Source of the DNA: Candidatus Acinetobacter avistercoris
GTDB lineage: Bacteria; Pseudomonadota; Gammaproteobacteria; Pseudomonadales; Moraxellaceae
Direction of reading: 5' to 3'
NCBI GenBank assembly: GCA_018883945.1
Contig: JAHLFF010000268.1
Coordinates: forward strand, 1-33,092
DNA length: 33,092 nucleotides
Made by a program: the position numbers and the translations under genes. Positions 9,001 to 18,529 of the stretch are shown here, one piece after another; the stretch's first letter is position 1, and each line of letters begins with the position of its first letter. The notes below the pieces were generated by a model. That model was not told the DNA's origin. It made no database searches and saw only the letters and a list, made by a program, of their open reading frames with translations.

Positions 9001-9549
9001 TTAGTAATCTACGCCCCAATTGACGTAAATACGACCAGCTTCAAGATCAACACGCTGTACCACATCTTTATGCCATGGAATCATGCGCTCTTCAGCATCA
9101 ACGCTGTCTGGTGTTGCGTGAACCACCATCACATCGTTAGCACCTGTCTCAAACATTTCATGGATTTTACCGAGATTCACTTCTTGTTCAGCATCGTCCA
9201 AACCTAACACTGTTAAGCCTTTCAAATCTGTCCAGTAAAACTCGTCCATTCCTGCTTTCGGAATTTGCGTTTTAGAAATCCAAACATTGGTTCCAACCAA
9301 GTTATCTGCTCCAGTGCGATCAATCACACCTTTAAGCGAAACAACCAAGCCTTTACCGTGCGGTTTCCAACGTTTTACATCTACACTTTGCCAACCTTCT
9401 TTGGTCTCAATGTACCAAGGAAGATAATCAAAGATGTTGCTCATTGGTTCTGTATTGGAATAGATCCAGAGCCACCCATTTAATCCATATGCTGAACGTA
9501 ACTGTCCAATCTGAATACGATCTTCGGGAACATTCTGTGTTGGTGTCAT
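9001..9549 (-). CDS. rimM: Ribosome maturation factor RimM
   Basis: A 182-residue protein that binds S19 in the 30S head and assists late 16S rRNA processing. The N-terminal barrel begins with IQIGQLRSAYGLNGWLWI, and a PRC-barrel domain covers about residues 95-180 (EFYWTDLKGLTVLG, MIPWHKDVVQRVDL). AGGTAG lies before the ATG. It is the second gene of the operon, 25 bases after rpsP. Confidence 0.95.
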   Translation of the reverse strand: MTPTQNVPEDRIQIGQLRSAYGLNGWLWIYSNTEPMSNIFDYLPWYIETKEGWQSVDVKRWKPHGKGLVVSLKGVIDRTGADNLVGTNVWISKTQIPKAGMDEFYWTDLKGLTVLGLDDAEQEVNLGKIHEMFETGANDVMVVHATPDSVDAEERMIPWHKDVVQRVDLEAGRIYVNWGVDY

Positions 9550-9574
9550 GGGCTACCTACTACTTAATGTAAAA

Positions 9575-9832
9575 TTATGCAGCAGCTGCAGCTTTCTTAG
9601 CTTGAGCAGCTAAAGAAGCAACACGTTCAGACGGTTGAGCGCCTTGAGAAACCCAATGAGCAAAACGATCAGCATCTAAACGAAGTTTTTCTGCTTTACC
9701 TTGAGCTGTAGGGTTAAAGAAACCAATACGTTCGATGAAACGACCGTCACGCGCATTGCGGCTATCAGTTACAATAACTTGATAGAAAGGACGTTTTTTA
9801 GCACCACCGCGTGCAAGACGAATTACAACCAT
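9575..9832 (-). CDS. rpsP: 30S ribosomal protein S16
   Basis: An 85-residue ribosomal protein of the 30S subunit. The start [18 protein letters not shown] and the segment [20 protein letters not shown] are typical of S16; the tail is alanine-rich. AAGG precedes the ATG. It is the first gene of the rpsP-rimM-trmD-rplS operon, with a candidate promoter at 9918-9945. Confidence 0.97.
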   Translation of the reverse strand: MVVIRLARGGAKKRPFYQVIVTDSRNARDGRFIERIGFFNPTAQGKAEKLRLDADRFAHWVSQGAQPSERVASLAAQAKKAAAAA

Positions 9833-9917
9833 GATAGAACCTTATAGTTTTTACGGATTATCCACGCACCGACCATCGGAACATTTCAAACCCCTTTCAT
9901 AGAGGGCAATATTTTAC

Positions 9918-9945
9918 GTTATATTTACTTCGAAAGAAAGATCAA
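9918..9945 (-). promoter_or_regulatory. Candidate sigma-70 promoter of the rpsP operon
   Basis: On the minus strand TTGATC (9945-9940) and TATAAC (9923-9918) are separated by 16 bases, about 85 bases before the rpsP start. The match to consensus is reasonable, and no gene lies between. Confidence 0.45.
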
Positions 9946-9970
9946 AAATTGTTTATCCACAATTTTGAAT

Positions 9971-10447
9971 TTATTGTTTTACCGCGCTATGCCAATTGCT
10001 CTGATTGGATAAGCTACATACCGCTTTAGCTTTGATCCAGCAACGTTGATTTTTTTCATTTATCATTAGGCTTCCATCCCCTTCAAGTATTGTACCTTGT
10101 CGTGGCGATGCGACCAACACCCATTTATTTTCAGTTATTTCTTTGAATTCTAGATCATACATCGGATCACTATTTTCAGGAATGACACCTGAGTGACCGA
10201 GATCCTTTAATGAAATTGGGACCGAGGTGTGATCTGAAATTTTCAAAAAAGTATGATGAATCACTTGGTACTGCTGTAAACGACTCGCCAAAGCCAATAT
10301 TTCAGATTGAGCTTCGACTCGCTTGGTTTTTCGAATGTGTTCCTGATATGAGGGATAAGCAATCACAGTAAGAATACCTATAATCGCGACTACACACATT
10401 AACTCAATCAAACTAAACCCACGATTACCATTGATCTGCATGTGCAT
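9971..10447 (-). CDS. comF: Type IV pilin-like protein, ComF/PilE-like minor pilin
   Basis: A type III prepilin of about 158 residues. The short leader ends RG, followed by mature [20 protein letters not shown] with Glu at mature position 5, the substrate pattern of PilD. The start at 10447 (or the ATG at 10441) is preferred to the longer ORF start at 10489 because AAGGA lies just before it and the leader is then about ten residues. It overlaps the end of the preceding pilin gene by 23 bases, so the two are translationally coupled. The C-terminal region has two Cys (QRCWIK and AVCSL). In Acinetobacter baylyi the pilin-like genes after comC are comE and comF, required for DNA uptake; that role is transferred by gene order. 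Confidence 0.8.
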   Translation of the reverse strand: MHMQINGNRGFSLIELMCVVAIIGILTVIAYPSYQEHIRKTKRVEAQSEILALASRLQQYQVIHHTFLKISDHTSVPISLKDLGHSGVIPENSDPMYDLEFKEITENKWVLVASPRQGTILEGDGSLMINEKNQRCWIKAKAVCSLSNQSNWHSAVKQ

Positions 10448-10931
10448 GGCATCCTTTATAAGCTTTGATATTCTCCAAGTCACTGGCAATGAGATGATTA
10501 TGTTTGCAACGAATACCGGTGCTGGTCAGCAATAGGGCATCAAAATTAGTCTTTAACGGAATAGCACTGATAGCCCATTTTTGTCCAAGACCCTGATCTG
10601 TATGAAGTAGAGTTTTATGAGAAGCTTCTGAGATATCTGCAATCGAAATAATATATTTTGCATCGCTTTCACTTGGAAATTTAAAGCTACTCAGCGCTGT
10701 AGAGTGATCATAGAGATACTTGGCATCAAACCCTCGATAAGAAAAACTCTTGGTTTTGTAACGTTCAAGTTGTTCTGCGATTTTAGATATTTCTTGTTGT
10801 ACTTGTACTGTGATTGCTCGCTTTGTATAGGCCTGATAAGACGGAATAGCAATAGTGACAATGATCGTGATCATGATCATGACAACAACGATCATCAACT
10901 CAAGTAAAGTAAATCCCTTATATGTATTCAT
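10425..10931 (-). CDS. comE: Type IV pilin-like protein, ComE/PilE-like minor pilin
   Basis: A 168-residue prepilin: leader MNTYKG, then FTLLELMIVVVMI with the conserved Glu5, then a long hydrophobic helix to about residue 30. The ATG at 10931 is better spaced from AGGTGA than the one at 10934, which overlaps it. The body contains an alpha-helical spine (VQVQQEISKIAEQLERYKT) and two Cys near the end (RCKHN, GCHAHA). It follows pilY1 by a few bases and overlaps the next pilin. It is a candidate structural or tip-complex subunit of the DNA-uptake pilus. The ComE name is by order and length, not a database match. Confidence 0.8.
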   Translation of the reverse strand: MNTYKGFTLLELMIVVVMIMITIIVTIAIPSYQAYTKRAITVQVQQEISKIAEQLERYKTKSFSYRGFDAKYLYDHSTALSSFKFPSESDAKYIISIADISEASHKTLLHTDQGLGQKWAISAIPLKTNFDALLLTSTGIRCKHNHLIASDLENIKAYKGCHAHADQW

Positions 10932-10938
10932 CATTCAC

Positions 10939-13900
10939 CTACTGACGCTCAAACCAGTTATAGGCTTTCAGCTTTTTTGTGGTTGTGTAGCGGGTATTTC
11001 CATCGCCAAGCAACGTTATTTTTTTCTGTCCCGCTTCTGTGATTGCAATTCGATTTAGCTTCGTCAAACCATCTGACTTATGATTTGAGATCGTTGCATT
11101 TTTCTTGTTTTGAATATCTAGTGCTGAATGAGCATCTCCGCAAATTTCATAAGGAAGACAGAGTTGTAAGGTACGACTTGAACCTTTAATTCCACCGCTA
11201 CATTGGTTGGGTTGCTGAGACGAAGGGTCGTTTGGGTTATACAACGATACATAAAGGTCAGAATGCACAGGACTATTTGCGATAGCAATATATCCATTCA
11301 TAGCTTTGACAGTACCTGTATCTTTTCCTTCATCCATCCCTGTCGTTTGTCTCAGCACATAATACCAACCTCTTTTTTGTTTACTTAAAAGCGAATGAAT
11401 AGAAGCTGTTGATATACTTGACCAATCCAATAAATCAGACTCAGTGATCTGTTTTGAATTATTGTTTAAATTAATGTTTGAATTATTGTTTGAATTATTG
11501 TTTGAATGATTCGAAGTTGAGCTAAAGAGGTCACGTTCAGCCAATTCATAATCATGTAGTACATAAACGCGGTGATCTGCACCATTTTCTGTACTCAGCG
11601 GAATACTCCGATTGCCTGAAGCTAAACTTAATACGCCAAATCTCTGTCCCGATTGATCATGAATCGTTAAGGCTGGCATTTCGTAAAATTTCTGATTAAT
11701 CTGACTAAAATCTGCTATTTTTTTAATTCGTCCAAAGTCTTCTGCTTTTGTTTGTCGTTTATTATTTAAATCCACTCGCCATACTTGGCCACCCAAATCA
11801 CCAAAATATAAATGATCAACCAAGCCATCTGCATTGCGATCAAACACTTTAATTTGACTCACCACGCTATATTTTAATTCTTTATTGCGCACATCTGTTG
11901 AACCAACCTGAGTACGCTCACCAAAACGCGCATTCCAAAGCAACTCTCCAGTGTTGGCATTGAAAATATATACGCCAGCTCCTTCATTTGCAGTGTTTTG
12001 TGTCAAACTTGTTTTAGGTTGATACCCCTCTGTCTCGTATGCAGTGTCGTAACCTCCACCTACGATTAAGACATTTTGGATAAGCCCATTCAATCTTACT
12101 TTGGCGATGCTTGGCTTAGACCAACTTTGTCCCATCGCTTTCAGCGCTGGATTGACGACAGATGTCGATATTCCTGCTTTCCCACTGCGAATAGTTCCCA
12201 ATGTCGGATCGATGTGAAATAAGAATGATGGCGATGCTGGAGTCATCACATTTAAGCCATAATAACTTTTTCCACCCATGCGCATCCCACCATACACATT
12301 GGCTTTTGATGCGATTATTTTTTTATTTTGCGTATCAACGCGATAGGCAACATCTGAAGTCCATGCGCCATCAATTCCATACAGTGGATCTGGGGAGCCA
12401 ATCATTGTATTGGATTGGGCTAATAGTGCATCACGCTTGTTTGGATTTTGGAGAATTTCATGCGGTAAAAATGCAAACTCTTCAACACCAGTGTCTTGAT
12501 CAATCATATGCAATAAACCTTGCATCGTGCCAAAAAGCAAATAATCCTTACGGTGACTTAAACCACCCATTTCTCCAATCTTCTCTCCCGCTGTCTCACT
12601 ATATTTGGCTTCCAAAGTGATCAGCAAAGGGTCTGAGTGCAGCACACCCCCTAATTGTCTCATCGGTTCTAAAGTATTCACTTTGGACAATGAATCCCAG
12701 ACATAACCCGACGCTAAGCCATTTAAAAAATCTTGATCTAAACGATAGCCCAAAGCAGACAATAAATAAGGCTGATAAAGATTTTGTCTCCAGCCTTTTA
12801 AATTTGAATCGAGTTGAGTTGCAGTAATTACATCCTTAGTTGTGATTTTCGTTAAAGCACGGTCTGCCACAACAACGTTTGCGTGTTGCCCTGAACTTGA
12901 CCATTTTGCATTGATGAATATGGGCCGTGTTTTTATTTGTTCTGCATCATTGGCTTTCATCAGATTCGGCTGCGCCATCGGTATGCCTAATCTGGAATAG
13001 ACACCGCCTTCAATTGCACTAAAACCATCATCCTGATTGCTGATATTCCAAAAATCACGCGTATTGGTCTGGAGTGCTCCCGACGGATTAAGCACTTTGC
13101 GACTGATCTTATCGATCATTTCACCCTGCAGATTCAATGTATATTTTTTTAAATTACCGAGCCATAAACGATGTGTGGAGCCGAATTTTGAATTTACATG
13201 ACTTATTTTAGGTTGAAACTGAGGTGCAAAAATATAAGGATACGGCGTGTTTGATAAAGGATCTAAAGGTGTAACATAACTTCCAAAACTTGCAGATTCA
13301 AAATTTCCAGATGACACTTCAAGCAGAAAATTATTCAATGCTTGCTGAATATCTTCTCCTGTAGTTGCTTGGGTATACCCCCCTATTTCATTTCTTGTGC
13401 CTAAAGTGTCACCTTTACCAATGTTATTCCCCAATATTTTTAAAGCTTGGGCATTTAAACTATTCGAAACTGTCGCACCAATGCCCGTATAAGAACGATC
13501 GAAAATACAATGATTCAAAAGCCCATTCTCACTTGAGGCAGTGCATGTTTCATTGGGATGTTTTTGAAAGAGCGGACCAAATCCTACAGTGGAGGTATAA
13601 ATTCTTTTCTGACGAGCATCGCTTGTAAGCTGTGTCTGATGAGCGAGCCGCTGTACAATTTTACCCACACAAGCCCATGAACTTCTGTTCTGCCAACCAG
13701 ACTGTTGAACTGAGGCTGAGCCGAGATCATCCATTTTTATCGGATAATTACGTGTAGCCATCTCCTTAAACTCGCCATTATAGGTCGGTGCCGAAGATCC
13801 TCCTTTCGCCGTTGTATAATGATAATAAACATCGTCCAAGGGTGAGTTTTCACAACTAAAATTTGGATCAGCCAAAGCATTTTTCATGACAGGTAATACC

Positions 13901-14664
13901 GTGGCAGGTCTGAGGCCAACTGGCGCCCCATCACTTAAAAAAAACACGCCTTGAGTACTACATTGAGCATCACTGCTTGTTAGTTTTGACAAAGGTGCAA
14001 TATAAGAACCATCAGATTTTCGCGTACCGTTTGGCGCTAAGCTCGTCCCAGATAAACCTTTTGAATAATTTGAGTATTTTGTCGCAATAGTATTATCTAA
14101 ATTTTTTAAGTTCTCACCATCGGTTCTATTGCCCAATAAATACGCATAGGTTTCAGACAGTAACAAGGGCGTTGGTGTGCTTCCCACTGCAGAAATATTC
14201 TGAATATTACGGATCAGATCTGCACGATGCGTGATTGAAAGAGGCTTTGCTTCCATCAGTATTTTAGATGAACGTGCAGCTTCGCCTTCCTTTAACCAAT
14301 CACTGCTGCTCCCCACTTCATTGGTTGATGTGAAAACTGAAATTCCAATATAGGTATTTTCTGGAATAATGAATTGACCAGAACTGTCTTTTGCATTTAA
14401 TGCATCAATGAGCGAACTTTTTAAAGCATTGATTCGTGAGACCAATTGTCCTTTATAGTAAGCATCGACAGAGGTCATACTTAAAGAGTTATCAATCGCC
14501 AACATCAAAATTGGATTATTTTTAGCTGTAGGATGCTGATATATTTGAATATCACTGGCATTACCTAAATTTTCCATAAGTACGCATGCGCTCAGTATTG
14601 CCAGCGCATGTACAATGATTCTCTGTGTAAACGTATACATTATTTTCAATTTATTATTTTTCAT
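10939..14664 (-). CDS. pilY1: PilY1/ComC-type pilus tip adhesin
   Basis: A protein of about 1241 residues, exported and thought to sit at the pilus tip with the minor pilins, needed for pilus assembly, attachment and DNA uptake. The start at 14664 follows TAGGTAG and yields a hydrophobic signal segment (about 12-35, cleavage near NAS). The N-terminal half is von Willebrand A-like, with the MIDAS sequence D-N-S-L-S at 58-62. The C-terminal half is the PilY1 beta-propeller, containing a calcium-loop pattern FDRNADGLVDHLYFGD at about residue 945. An Asn/Ser-rich tandem repeat lies at about residue 1055-1075. It follows pilX by 115 bases and precedes two pilins by a few bases. Confidence 0.92.
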   Translation of the reverse strand: MKNNKLKIMYTFTQRIIVHALAILSACVLMENLGNASDIQIYQHPTAKNNPILMLAIDNSLSMTSVDAYYKGQLVSRINALKSSLIDALNAKDSSGQFIIPENTYIGISVFTSTNEVGSSSDWLKEGEAARSSKILMEAKPLSITHRADLIRNIQNISAVGSTPTPLLLSETYAYLLGNRTDGENLKNLDNTIATKYSNYSKGLSGTSLAPNGTRKSDGSYIAPLSKLTSSDAQCSTQGVFFLSDGAPVGLRPATVLPVMKNALADPNFSCENSPLDDVYYHYTTAKGGSSAPTYNGEFKEMATRNYPIKMDDLGSASVQQSGWQNRSSWACVGKIVQRLAHQTQLTSDARQKRIYTSTVGFGPLFQKHPNETCTASSENGLLNHCIFDRSYTGIGATVSNSLNAQALKILGNNIGKGDTLGTRNEIGGYTQATTGEDIQQALNNFLLEVSSGNFESASFGSYVTPLDPLSNTPYPYIFAPQFQPKISHVNSKFGSTHRLWLGNLKKYTLNLQGEMIDKISRKVLNPSGALQTNTRDFWNISNQDDGFSAIEGGVYSRLGIPMAQPNLMKANDAEQIKTRPIFINAKWSSSGQHANVVVADRALTKITTKDVITATQLDSNLKGWRQNLYQPYLLSALGYRLDQDFLNGLASGYVWDSLSKVNTLEPMRQLGGVLHSDPLLITLEAKYSETAGEKIGEMGGLSHRKDYLLFGTMQGLLHMIDQDTGVEEFAFLPHEILQNPNKRDALLAQSNTMIGSPDPLYGIDGAWTSDVAYRVDTQNKKIIASKANVYGGMRMGGKSYYGLNVMTPASPSFLFHIDPTLGTIRSGKAGISTSVVNPALKAMGQSWSKPSIAKVRLNGLIQNVLIVGGGYDTAYETEGYQPKTSLTQNTANEGAGVYIFNANTGELLWNARFGERTQVGSTDVRNKELKYSVVSQIKVFDRNADGLVDHLYFGDLGGQVWRVDLNNKRQTKAEDFGRIKKIADFSQINQKFYEMPALTIHDQSGQRFGVLSLASGNRSIPLSTENGADHRVYVLHDYELAERDLFSSTSNHSNNNSNNNSNINLNNNSKQITESDLLDWSSISTASIHSLLSKQKRGWYYVLRQTTGMDEGKDTGTVKAMNGYIAIANSPVHSDLYVSLYNPNDPSSQQPNQCSGGIKGSSRTLQLCLPYEICGDAHSALDIQNKKNATISNHKSDGLTKLNRIAITEAGQKKITLLGDGNTRYTTTKKLKAYNWFERQ
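11453..11512. repeat. 12-bp tandem repeat (five units) inside pilY1
   Basis: Five 12-bp units run from 11453 to 11512; units 1, 3 and 4 are identical (TTTGAATTATTG), and units 2 and 5 differ at a few positions. On the coding strand each unit gives four residues of Asn/Ser, producing an Asn-rich linker in PilY1. Because the unit is a multiple of three, copy-number change by slippage would lengthen or shorten the linker without a frameshift. Confidence 0.9.
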
Positions 14665-14778
14665 TTTTCTACCTACAACGATCTGCCTATAACGATTTAC
14701 CACCACGTTTTAACCGCAAGGCCTTAACGATAAAGTTTTTTCCTATAGTTTTATCTACACAGTCTGATCTAAAAAATA

Positions 14779-15516
14779 TTAATCCGCACGTTGAACCGCA
14801 TCAAAAATATAGCTTTGAATTTGTGTATTAAAGGGAACACCCAAATTGCGCAAACAATCTGAGATCGTTGTTGCTGAACCTATTAAAGGTTGTGCACTGG
14901 GACGTTTTAAACATTGTTGTATTTCTTGTGTTTGGCTAGTCGAAGCCAGTATAGGAATCAAAGATGTTGCATAAACTGTAATTCTTTTATTCTTAGCGCC
15001 CTGTCCCAAGCTTTCATTATCCGTGCCTAAATTGACATGATTCAATGGAATATCATCTTCTTCTGAAGAAGGTGGGCTTGCGATTATTGAAACTTGGGTC
15101 ATCTGAGCTTTACGAGCGCTAGCATAATCTGCTTCAGCGCTCAAAGAACAAAATCCTGATACACCATTGATTGCAATATCTGACATCGCATCGTTCCATT
15201 CGAGCAGACTGGTATTACTCACATTAAACGAAGTTGAACTCGATTGACCCCTGAAACAAAAAACCACTTCGTCACCTTCATTTTGTATGACATAACCTAA
15301 AAGACTTAATGGATTTGCACTTTTAGCCACGTACCCGCCCAAGCCCAAGTGATAAAAAACAGTATCTGAAGATTGCATTAATAATTGCTGCGCTTGACTA
15401 TGAGTAGCCACACTTAGACTCGTTAGGCTCTGTCTTATTGCCCAAGTGCCAATCATGGTAATGAGCATTAATAAAACCAAGACAACGATCAATGTCGCGC
15501 CTTTGACTTTTTTCAT
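14779..15516 (-). CDS. pilX: Type IV pilus assembly protein PilX (minor pilin)
   Basis: A 245-residue minor pilin of the PilX family. The leader MKKVKG is followed by ATLIVVLVLLMLITMIGTWA, a membrane helix in which the usual Glu5 is replaced by a hydrophobic residue, a common trait of PilX proteins. The globular part has several Cys (FCFRG, GFCSLS, QQCLKRP, SDCLRN). Its ATG overlaps the pilW stop by one base (TAATG), showing translational coupling. With PilV, PilW, FimU and PilY1 it forms the priming tip complex in related pili. Confidence 0.9.
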   Translation of the reverse strand: MKKVKGATLIVVLVLLMLITMIGTWAIRQSLTSLSVATHSQAQQLLMQSSDTVFYHLGLGGYVAKSANPLSLLGYVIQNEGDEVVFCFRGQSSSTSFNVSNTSLLEWNDAMSDIAINGVSGFCSLSAEADYASARKAQMTQVSIIASPPSSEEDDIPLNHVNLGTDNESLGQGAKNKRITVYATSLIPILASTSQTQEIQQCLKRPSAQPLIGSATTISDCLRNLGVPFNTQIQSYIFDAVQRAD

Positions 15517-16538
15517 TACAAACCCTCCGCGGCATCTGTCACAGTTAATCCATTTCTTAAGGCAATGGTTTGACTGACGACTTGACGTAGATATTTTGAG
15601 TTTGTCCCTTTGGCTTTTTTGAGTTGCACAACTTGATCTAAAACTTGAAATTCCTGTTCATCCGATACCAGATTGGATTGACCTATACTTTCTGTTGAGC
15701 GAACCAACACTCCGATTTGTATCGAATTTATTCTGGGCCGTGGAAACTCATTTATTTTTTTATAATCTTCAATAGCGATGTATCTTTTATTGGCCGTGTT
15801 GCTTTCATTCGATATTCCCAACAAATAGTGAAAATGATCAACGCGGTACATCAAAATTTGCCCAACGGTGCCTCCAAATACTGAGGGGCTTTTGACATTT
15901 CTTAAAATAGTCGTACTTTCATCACTCACATATGAACCCGCTTCACAAGCCAGCACTAAGGCTGAATGAGGGTCCAAACTGGTTTTAATATCCTCTCTTA
16001 AAAAAAATCTTTGTACAATAAAACGTCCCGCTGTATAGCTATTTCCTTCGCAGTCGATACCGTTACGATCTGCATAGAATTGCATCACCAACTGATCATT
16101 CCCTAAACCAATTGAAGTTTGCAGCCCTGACGCAGAGTCCGCCGCTCTCGCATTAGTCACTAAACCTGATTTAGAAACTGGAATTTGAGCAGAACTCACA
16201 ATCGTTCTCGGCAAATTAAGTGGAATCGTGTTATTAGAATGGTTTAGAGCGCTGACTGTGGGTAAAAGAGGTGCTTGTGCAGAGGTTATTACAATCCCAC
16301 CATTCTTTAGACGATCATTGATTTTATCCATCTGTCCATAATTAGACTTACGCAGCTCATAGGTGACAAAGCGTAAACCAAAAGTGCCATTGTCTTGTAC
16401 ATCAGCCATTCCCTTTTGCATGATGTAACCTAATTGGCCTGAGAAGAACAATTGAACTGCTGCTGCGGTAATGAGTAATCCAAGCGTAATGGAGACCATG
16501 AGCTCTACGATAGTGAAACCACGACGTTTGCAATACAT
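15516..16538 (-). CDS. pilW: Type IV pilus minor pilin PilW (ComB-like)
   Basis: A 340-residue prepilin. The start at 16538 (MYCKRRG) gives a 7-residue leader and mature FTIVELMVSITLGLLITAAA with Glu5; the longer ORF start at 16598 would bury the leader. The large C-terminal domain of about 310 residues fits PilW rather than a major pilin. Its ATG shares one base with the pilV stop (TGATG) and its stop shares one base with pilX. The Acinetobacter baylyi counterpart is named comB and acts in natural transformation (knowledge from gene order). Confidence 0.9.
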   Translation of the reverse strand: MYCKRRGFTIVELMVSITLGLLITAAAVQLFFSGQLGYIMQKGMADVQDNGTFGLRFVTYELRKSNYGQMDKINDRLKNGGIVITSAQAPLLPTVSALNHSNNTIPLNLPRTIVSSAQIPVSKSGLVTNARAADSASGLQTSIGLGNDQLVMQFYADRNGIDCEGNSYTAGRFIVQRFFLREDIKTSLDPHSALVLACEAGSYVSDESTTILRNVKSPSVFGGTVGQILMYRVDHFHYLLGISNESNTANKRYIAIEDYKKINEFPRPRINSIQIGVLVRSTESIGQSNLVSDEQEFQVLDQVVQLKKAKGTNSKYLRQVVSQTIALRNGLTVTDAAEGL

Positions 16539-17056
16539 CAGTAAAGCTCCATCACGATACATTGTGCTTGAGGTAAATAGCTTCCACCATTTGTACAAGC
16601 ATTAGGATCTGAGCCGCTATCAATCGCTTTCGTCTCGCCCCAAGCCACATAAATGCATCTTCGGTCTTGTCCAGCATGGGTTAGCTGACAATTCGGCATT
16701 TTAATCTTCATCGCCAATTGATTTGCTTGCCTTATAATTTGCGCAACATCATATGCGGTAAATTGAGCCAAAATTGGACATGGATTTGTCGCTCCCAATT
16801 GCACGCATGCTTTAACTGAAGCGCTTGGTGATTCAGCATTCAATCTACGCGCATATTCAGAATATTGGCTTGCATTGGCTCGAATTTTTTCAGAAAGATC
16901 ACGAGCCAAATTCATTGCTTGCATTTTATTCATTGCTTCACGCGAAGCATCAATAGCCCTGAGTTGTAATAAAGCAAACCCAATAACACCGATTGCTAAT
17001 ATAAATAATGCAATCAGCACTTCGATCAGGCCTACACCCAGCTGTTGATTTCGCAT
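16538..17056 (-). CDS. pilV: Type IV pilus modification/minor pilin PilV
   Basis: A 172-residue prepilin with leader MRNQQLG and mature VGLIEVLIALFILAIGVIGF, the GxxxxEVLIA pattern of PilV. The start is the ATG at 17056; the ORF can be extended one codon to a TTG. Six Cys in the body (CVQLG, CPI, NCQL, RCIYV, ACTNG, QCIVM) suggest disulfides. It is the first recognisable gene of the minor pilin operon; the fimU gene usually found in front is absent in this window. Confidence 0.9.
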   Translation of the reverse strand: MRNQQLGVGLIEVLIALFILAIGVIGFALLQLRAIDASREAMNKMQAMNLARDLSEKIRANASQYSEYARRLNAESPSASVKACVQLGATNPCPILAQFTAYDVAQIIRQANQLAMKIKMPNCQLTHAGQDRRCIYVAWGETKAIDSGSDPNACTNGGSYLPQAQCIVMELY

Positions 17057-17578
17057 CAAAAACTGCCCCGACTAAGAGGTCCAGAACAATGTTGAATACA
17101 TGCGAATTGCAGAGACTGAAAGATTTTGAGATGCGAAATTCTGAAAAAGGAAATAGACAAGACATTAAGAAATTCAATGAGGGGTTGAATCGACTTCTGC
17201 TTTATGAATTGAATATGGTGTCGAGGACGTATAAAAAAATTGGTTTGAATATAGATAAAATGCAAATTTTGATGGCTTCGAGAATAAACAGGCAACACCA
17301 AACGATAGAATAAAAAAATACACATCTGAGTCTGTGTGATTAAAATCATGCACGTCAAAATGAAAACAATAAAGGATAAAGTGCCTAATTGCACATAGGG
17401 CATATTGTTCTACTCTTATACTTCTTTTTATTAGATACGAAAGTAATATTTATAATATAAAAACAAAACATAGATACGATAGAAGGTAGTGAAATGCGGA
17501 CAAGATCACATTATATCTATTTTATCTGTTCTCTTGCCACACATCATTACACTATAGCTCGTGTTTTAAGCTCATTTT
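17057..17578. other. Interval between ispH and pilV, no firmly recognised gene
   Basis: 522 bases, about the size of a fimU gene, but no frame on the minus strand shows a prepilin leader and helix. The minus strand has an open frame (17056-17403) whose stop overlaps the pilV start (TGATG), but its residues (Phe, Ile, His, Tyr-rich) look like the antisense of a plus-strand frame. A weak hairpin with a T run reading on the minus strand lies near 17318-17334. The pilV promoter must be in this interval; I could not single out one. Confidence 0.6.
17086..17313 (+). CDS. Possible small protein, opposite to the pilin operon
   Basis: A possible 75-residue protein starting at the ATG at 17086, preceded by AGAGG at a good distance. 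Composition is charged and helical, with segments EMRNSEKGNRQDIKKFNEGL and RTYKKIGLNIDKMQILMASR, which resembles a real protein more than the competing minus-strand frame. No family is recognised and no signal or membrane segment is seen. It occupies the place where fimU would be expected, in opposite orientation, and begins just outside the 5' end of pilV. It may be a remnant or a chance frame. Confidence 0.3.
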   Translation, partial: TMLNTCELQRLKDFEMRNSEKGNRQDIKKFNEGLNRLLLYELNMVSRTYKKIGLNIDKMQILMASRINRQHQTIE

Positions 17579-18529
17579 TTAAGCTTGCGTCACTTGAATT
17601 CGTAATTCTTTTGGCAGACTAAATGTAATATTTTCTTCACGCCCATTTAATTCTTGCGGCGAACTTGCACCCCAATCTTGTAAGCGCTGAATCACTTGTT
17701 TAATCAGAATTTCTGGTGCAGAAGCACCCGCAGTAACCCCGATTTTACTTAAGTCAGCAAACCACTCTTTTTTAAGCTCATCTGCATTATCAACCAAATA
17801 TGCATGCTTACCCATACGCTCAGCCAACTCACGTAAACGATTCGAATTTGATGAGTTAGGTGAACCCACCACCAATACTACATCACATTTTTCAGCTAAA
17901 TCTCTGACTGCATCTTGACGATTCTGAGTTGCATAGCAAATATCGTCTTTTCTTGGACCTTCAATATTTGGAAATTTACTGCGTAGAGCATCAATCACTT
18001 TTGCCGTATCGTCTACCGATAAGGTGGTCTGAGTGACGAATGCTAATTTTTCAGGATTAATAACATTGAGTTCAGCCACATCAGCTTCATCTTCGACCAA
18101 GTAAATATGACCACCTTTTTTGAGGTCATATTGCCCCATGGTGCCTTCGACTTCAGGATGTCCTTCATGCCCAATCAGAATCGCTTCTACGCCTTCACGT
18201 GCATATTTAGTCACTTCTATATGTACCTTAGTGACTAAGGGACAGGTCGCATCAAAAACTTTTAGACCACGACGCTCTGCTTCTTGTTGTACGGCTTTCG
18301 AAACACCATGTGCACTAAAAATCACAATATTGTCATCTGGTACTTCATCAAGTTCTTCGACGAAGATCGCGCCACGCTGGCGTAAATCATCAACGACAAA
18401 TTTATTGTGAACCACTTCGTGACGGACATAAATCGGTGGACTAAAACATTCCAGTGCACGATTCACAATCGCAATGGCACGGTCTACACCTGCACAAAAA
18501 CCACGTGGATTAGCCAAAACAATTTCCAT
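17579..18529 (-). CDS. ispH: 4-hydroxy-3-methylbut-2-enyl diphosphate reductase IspH
   Basis: A 316-residue iron-sulfur enzyme, last step of the MEP isoprenoid pathway (HMBPP to IPP and DMAPP). The start at 18529 (not 18547) follows GAGGA and gives [18 protein letters not shown] with Cys12. The other two cluster cysteines are in FDATCPLV and [11 protein letters not shown]. Active-site pieces [24 protein letters not shown] and [11 protein letters not shown] are present. Length equals the E. coli enzyme. It is divergent from gmk across 133 bases. Confidence 0.97.
   Translation of the reverse strand: MEIVLANPRGFCAGVDRAIAIVNRALECFSPPIYVRHEVVHNKFVVDDLRQRGAIFVEELDEVPDDNIVIFSAHGVSKAVQQEAERRGLKVFDATCPLVTKVHIEVTKYAREGVEAILIGHEGHPEVEGTMGQYDLKKGGHIYLVEDEADVAELNVINPEKLAFVTQTTLSVDDTAKVIDALRSKFPNIEGPRKDDICYATQNRQDAVRDLAEKCDVVLVVGSPNSSNSNRLRELAERMGKHAYLVDNADELKKEWFADLSKIGVTAGASAPEILIKQVIQRLQDWGASSPQELNGREENITFSLPKELRIQVTQA

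Noticed and set aside
11453..11512. CRISPR-like short repeats
   Set aside because: The units are contiguous 12-bp tandem copies without spacers and inside a coding frame.
12201..12620. Plus-strand frame of 139 codons inside pilY1
   Set aside because: It lies entirely antisense to pilY1, whose frame is supported by MIDAS and propeller motifs.
17056..17403. Minus-strand frame of 115 codons with stop overlapping the pilV start
   Set aside because: It lacks a prepilin leader and its composition looks like an antisense shadow; the stop/start overlap may be chance. Kept only as a note in the gap entry.
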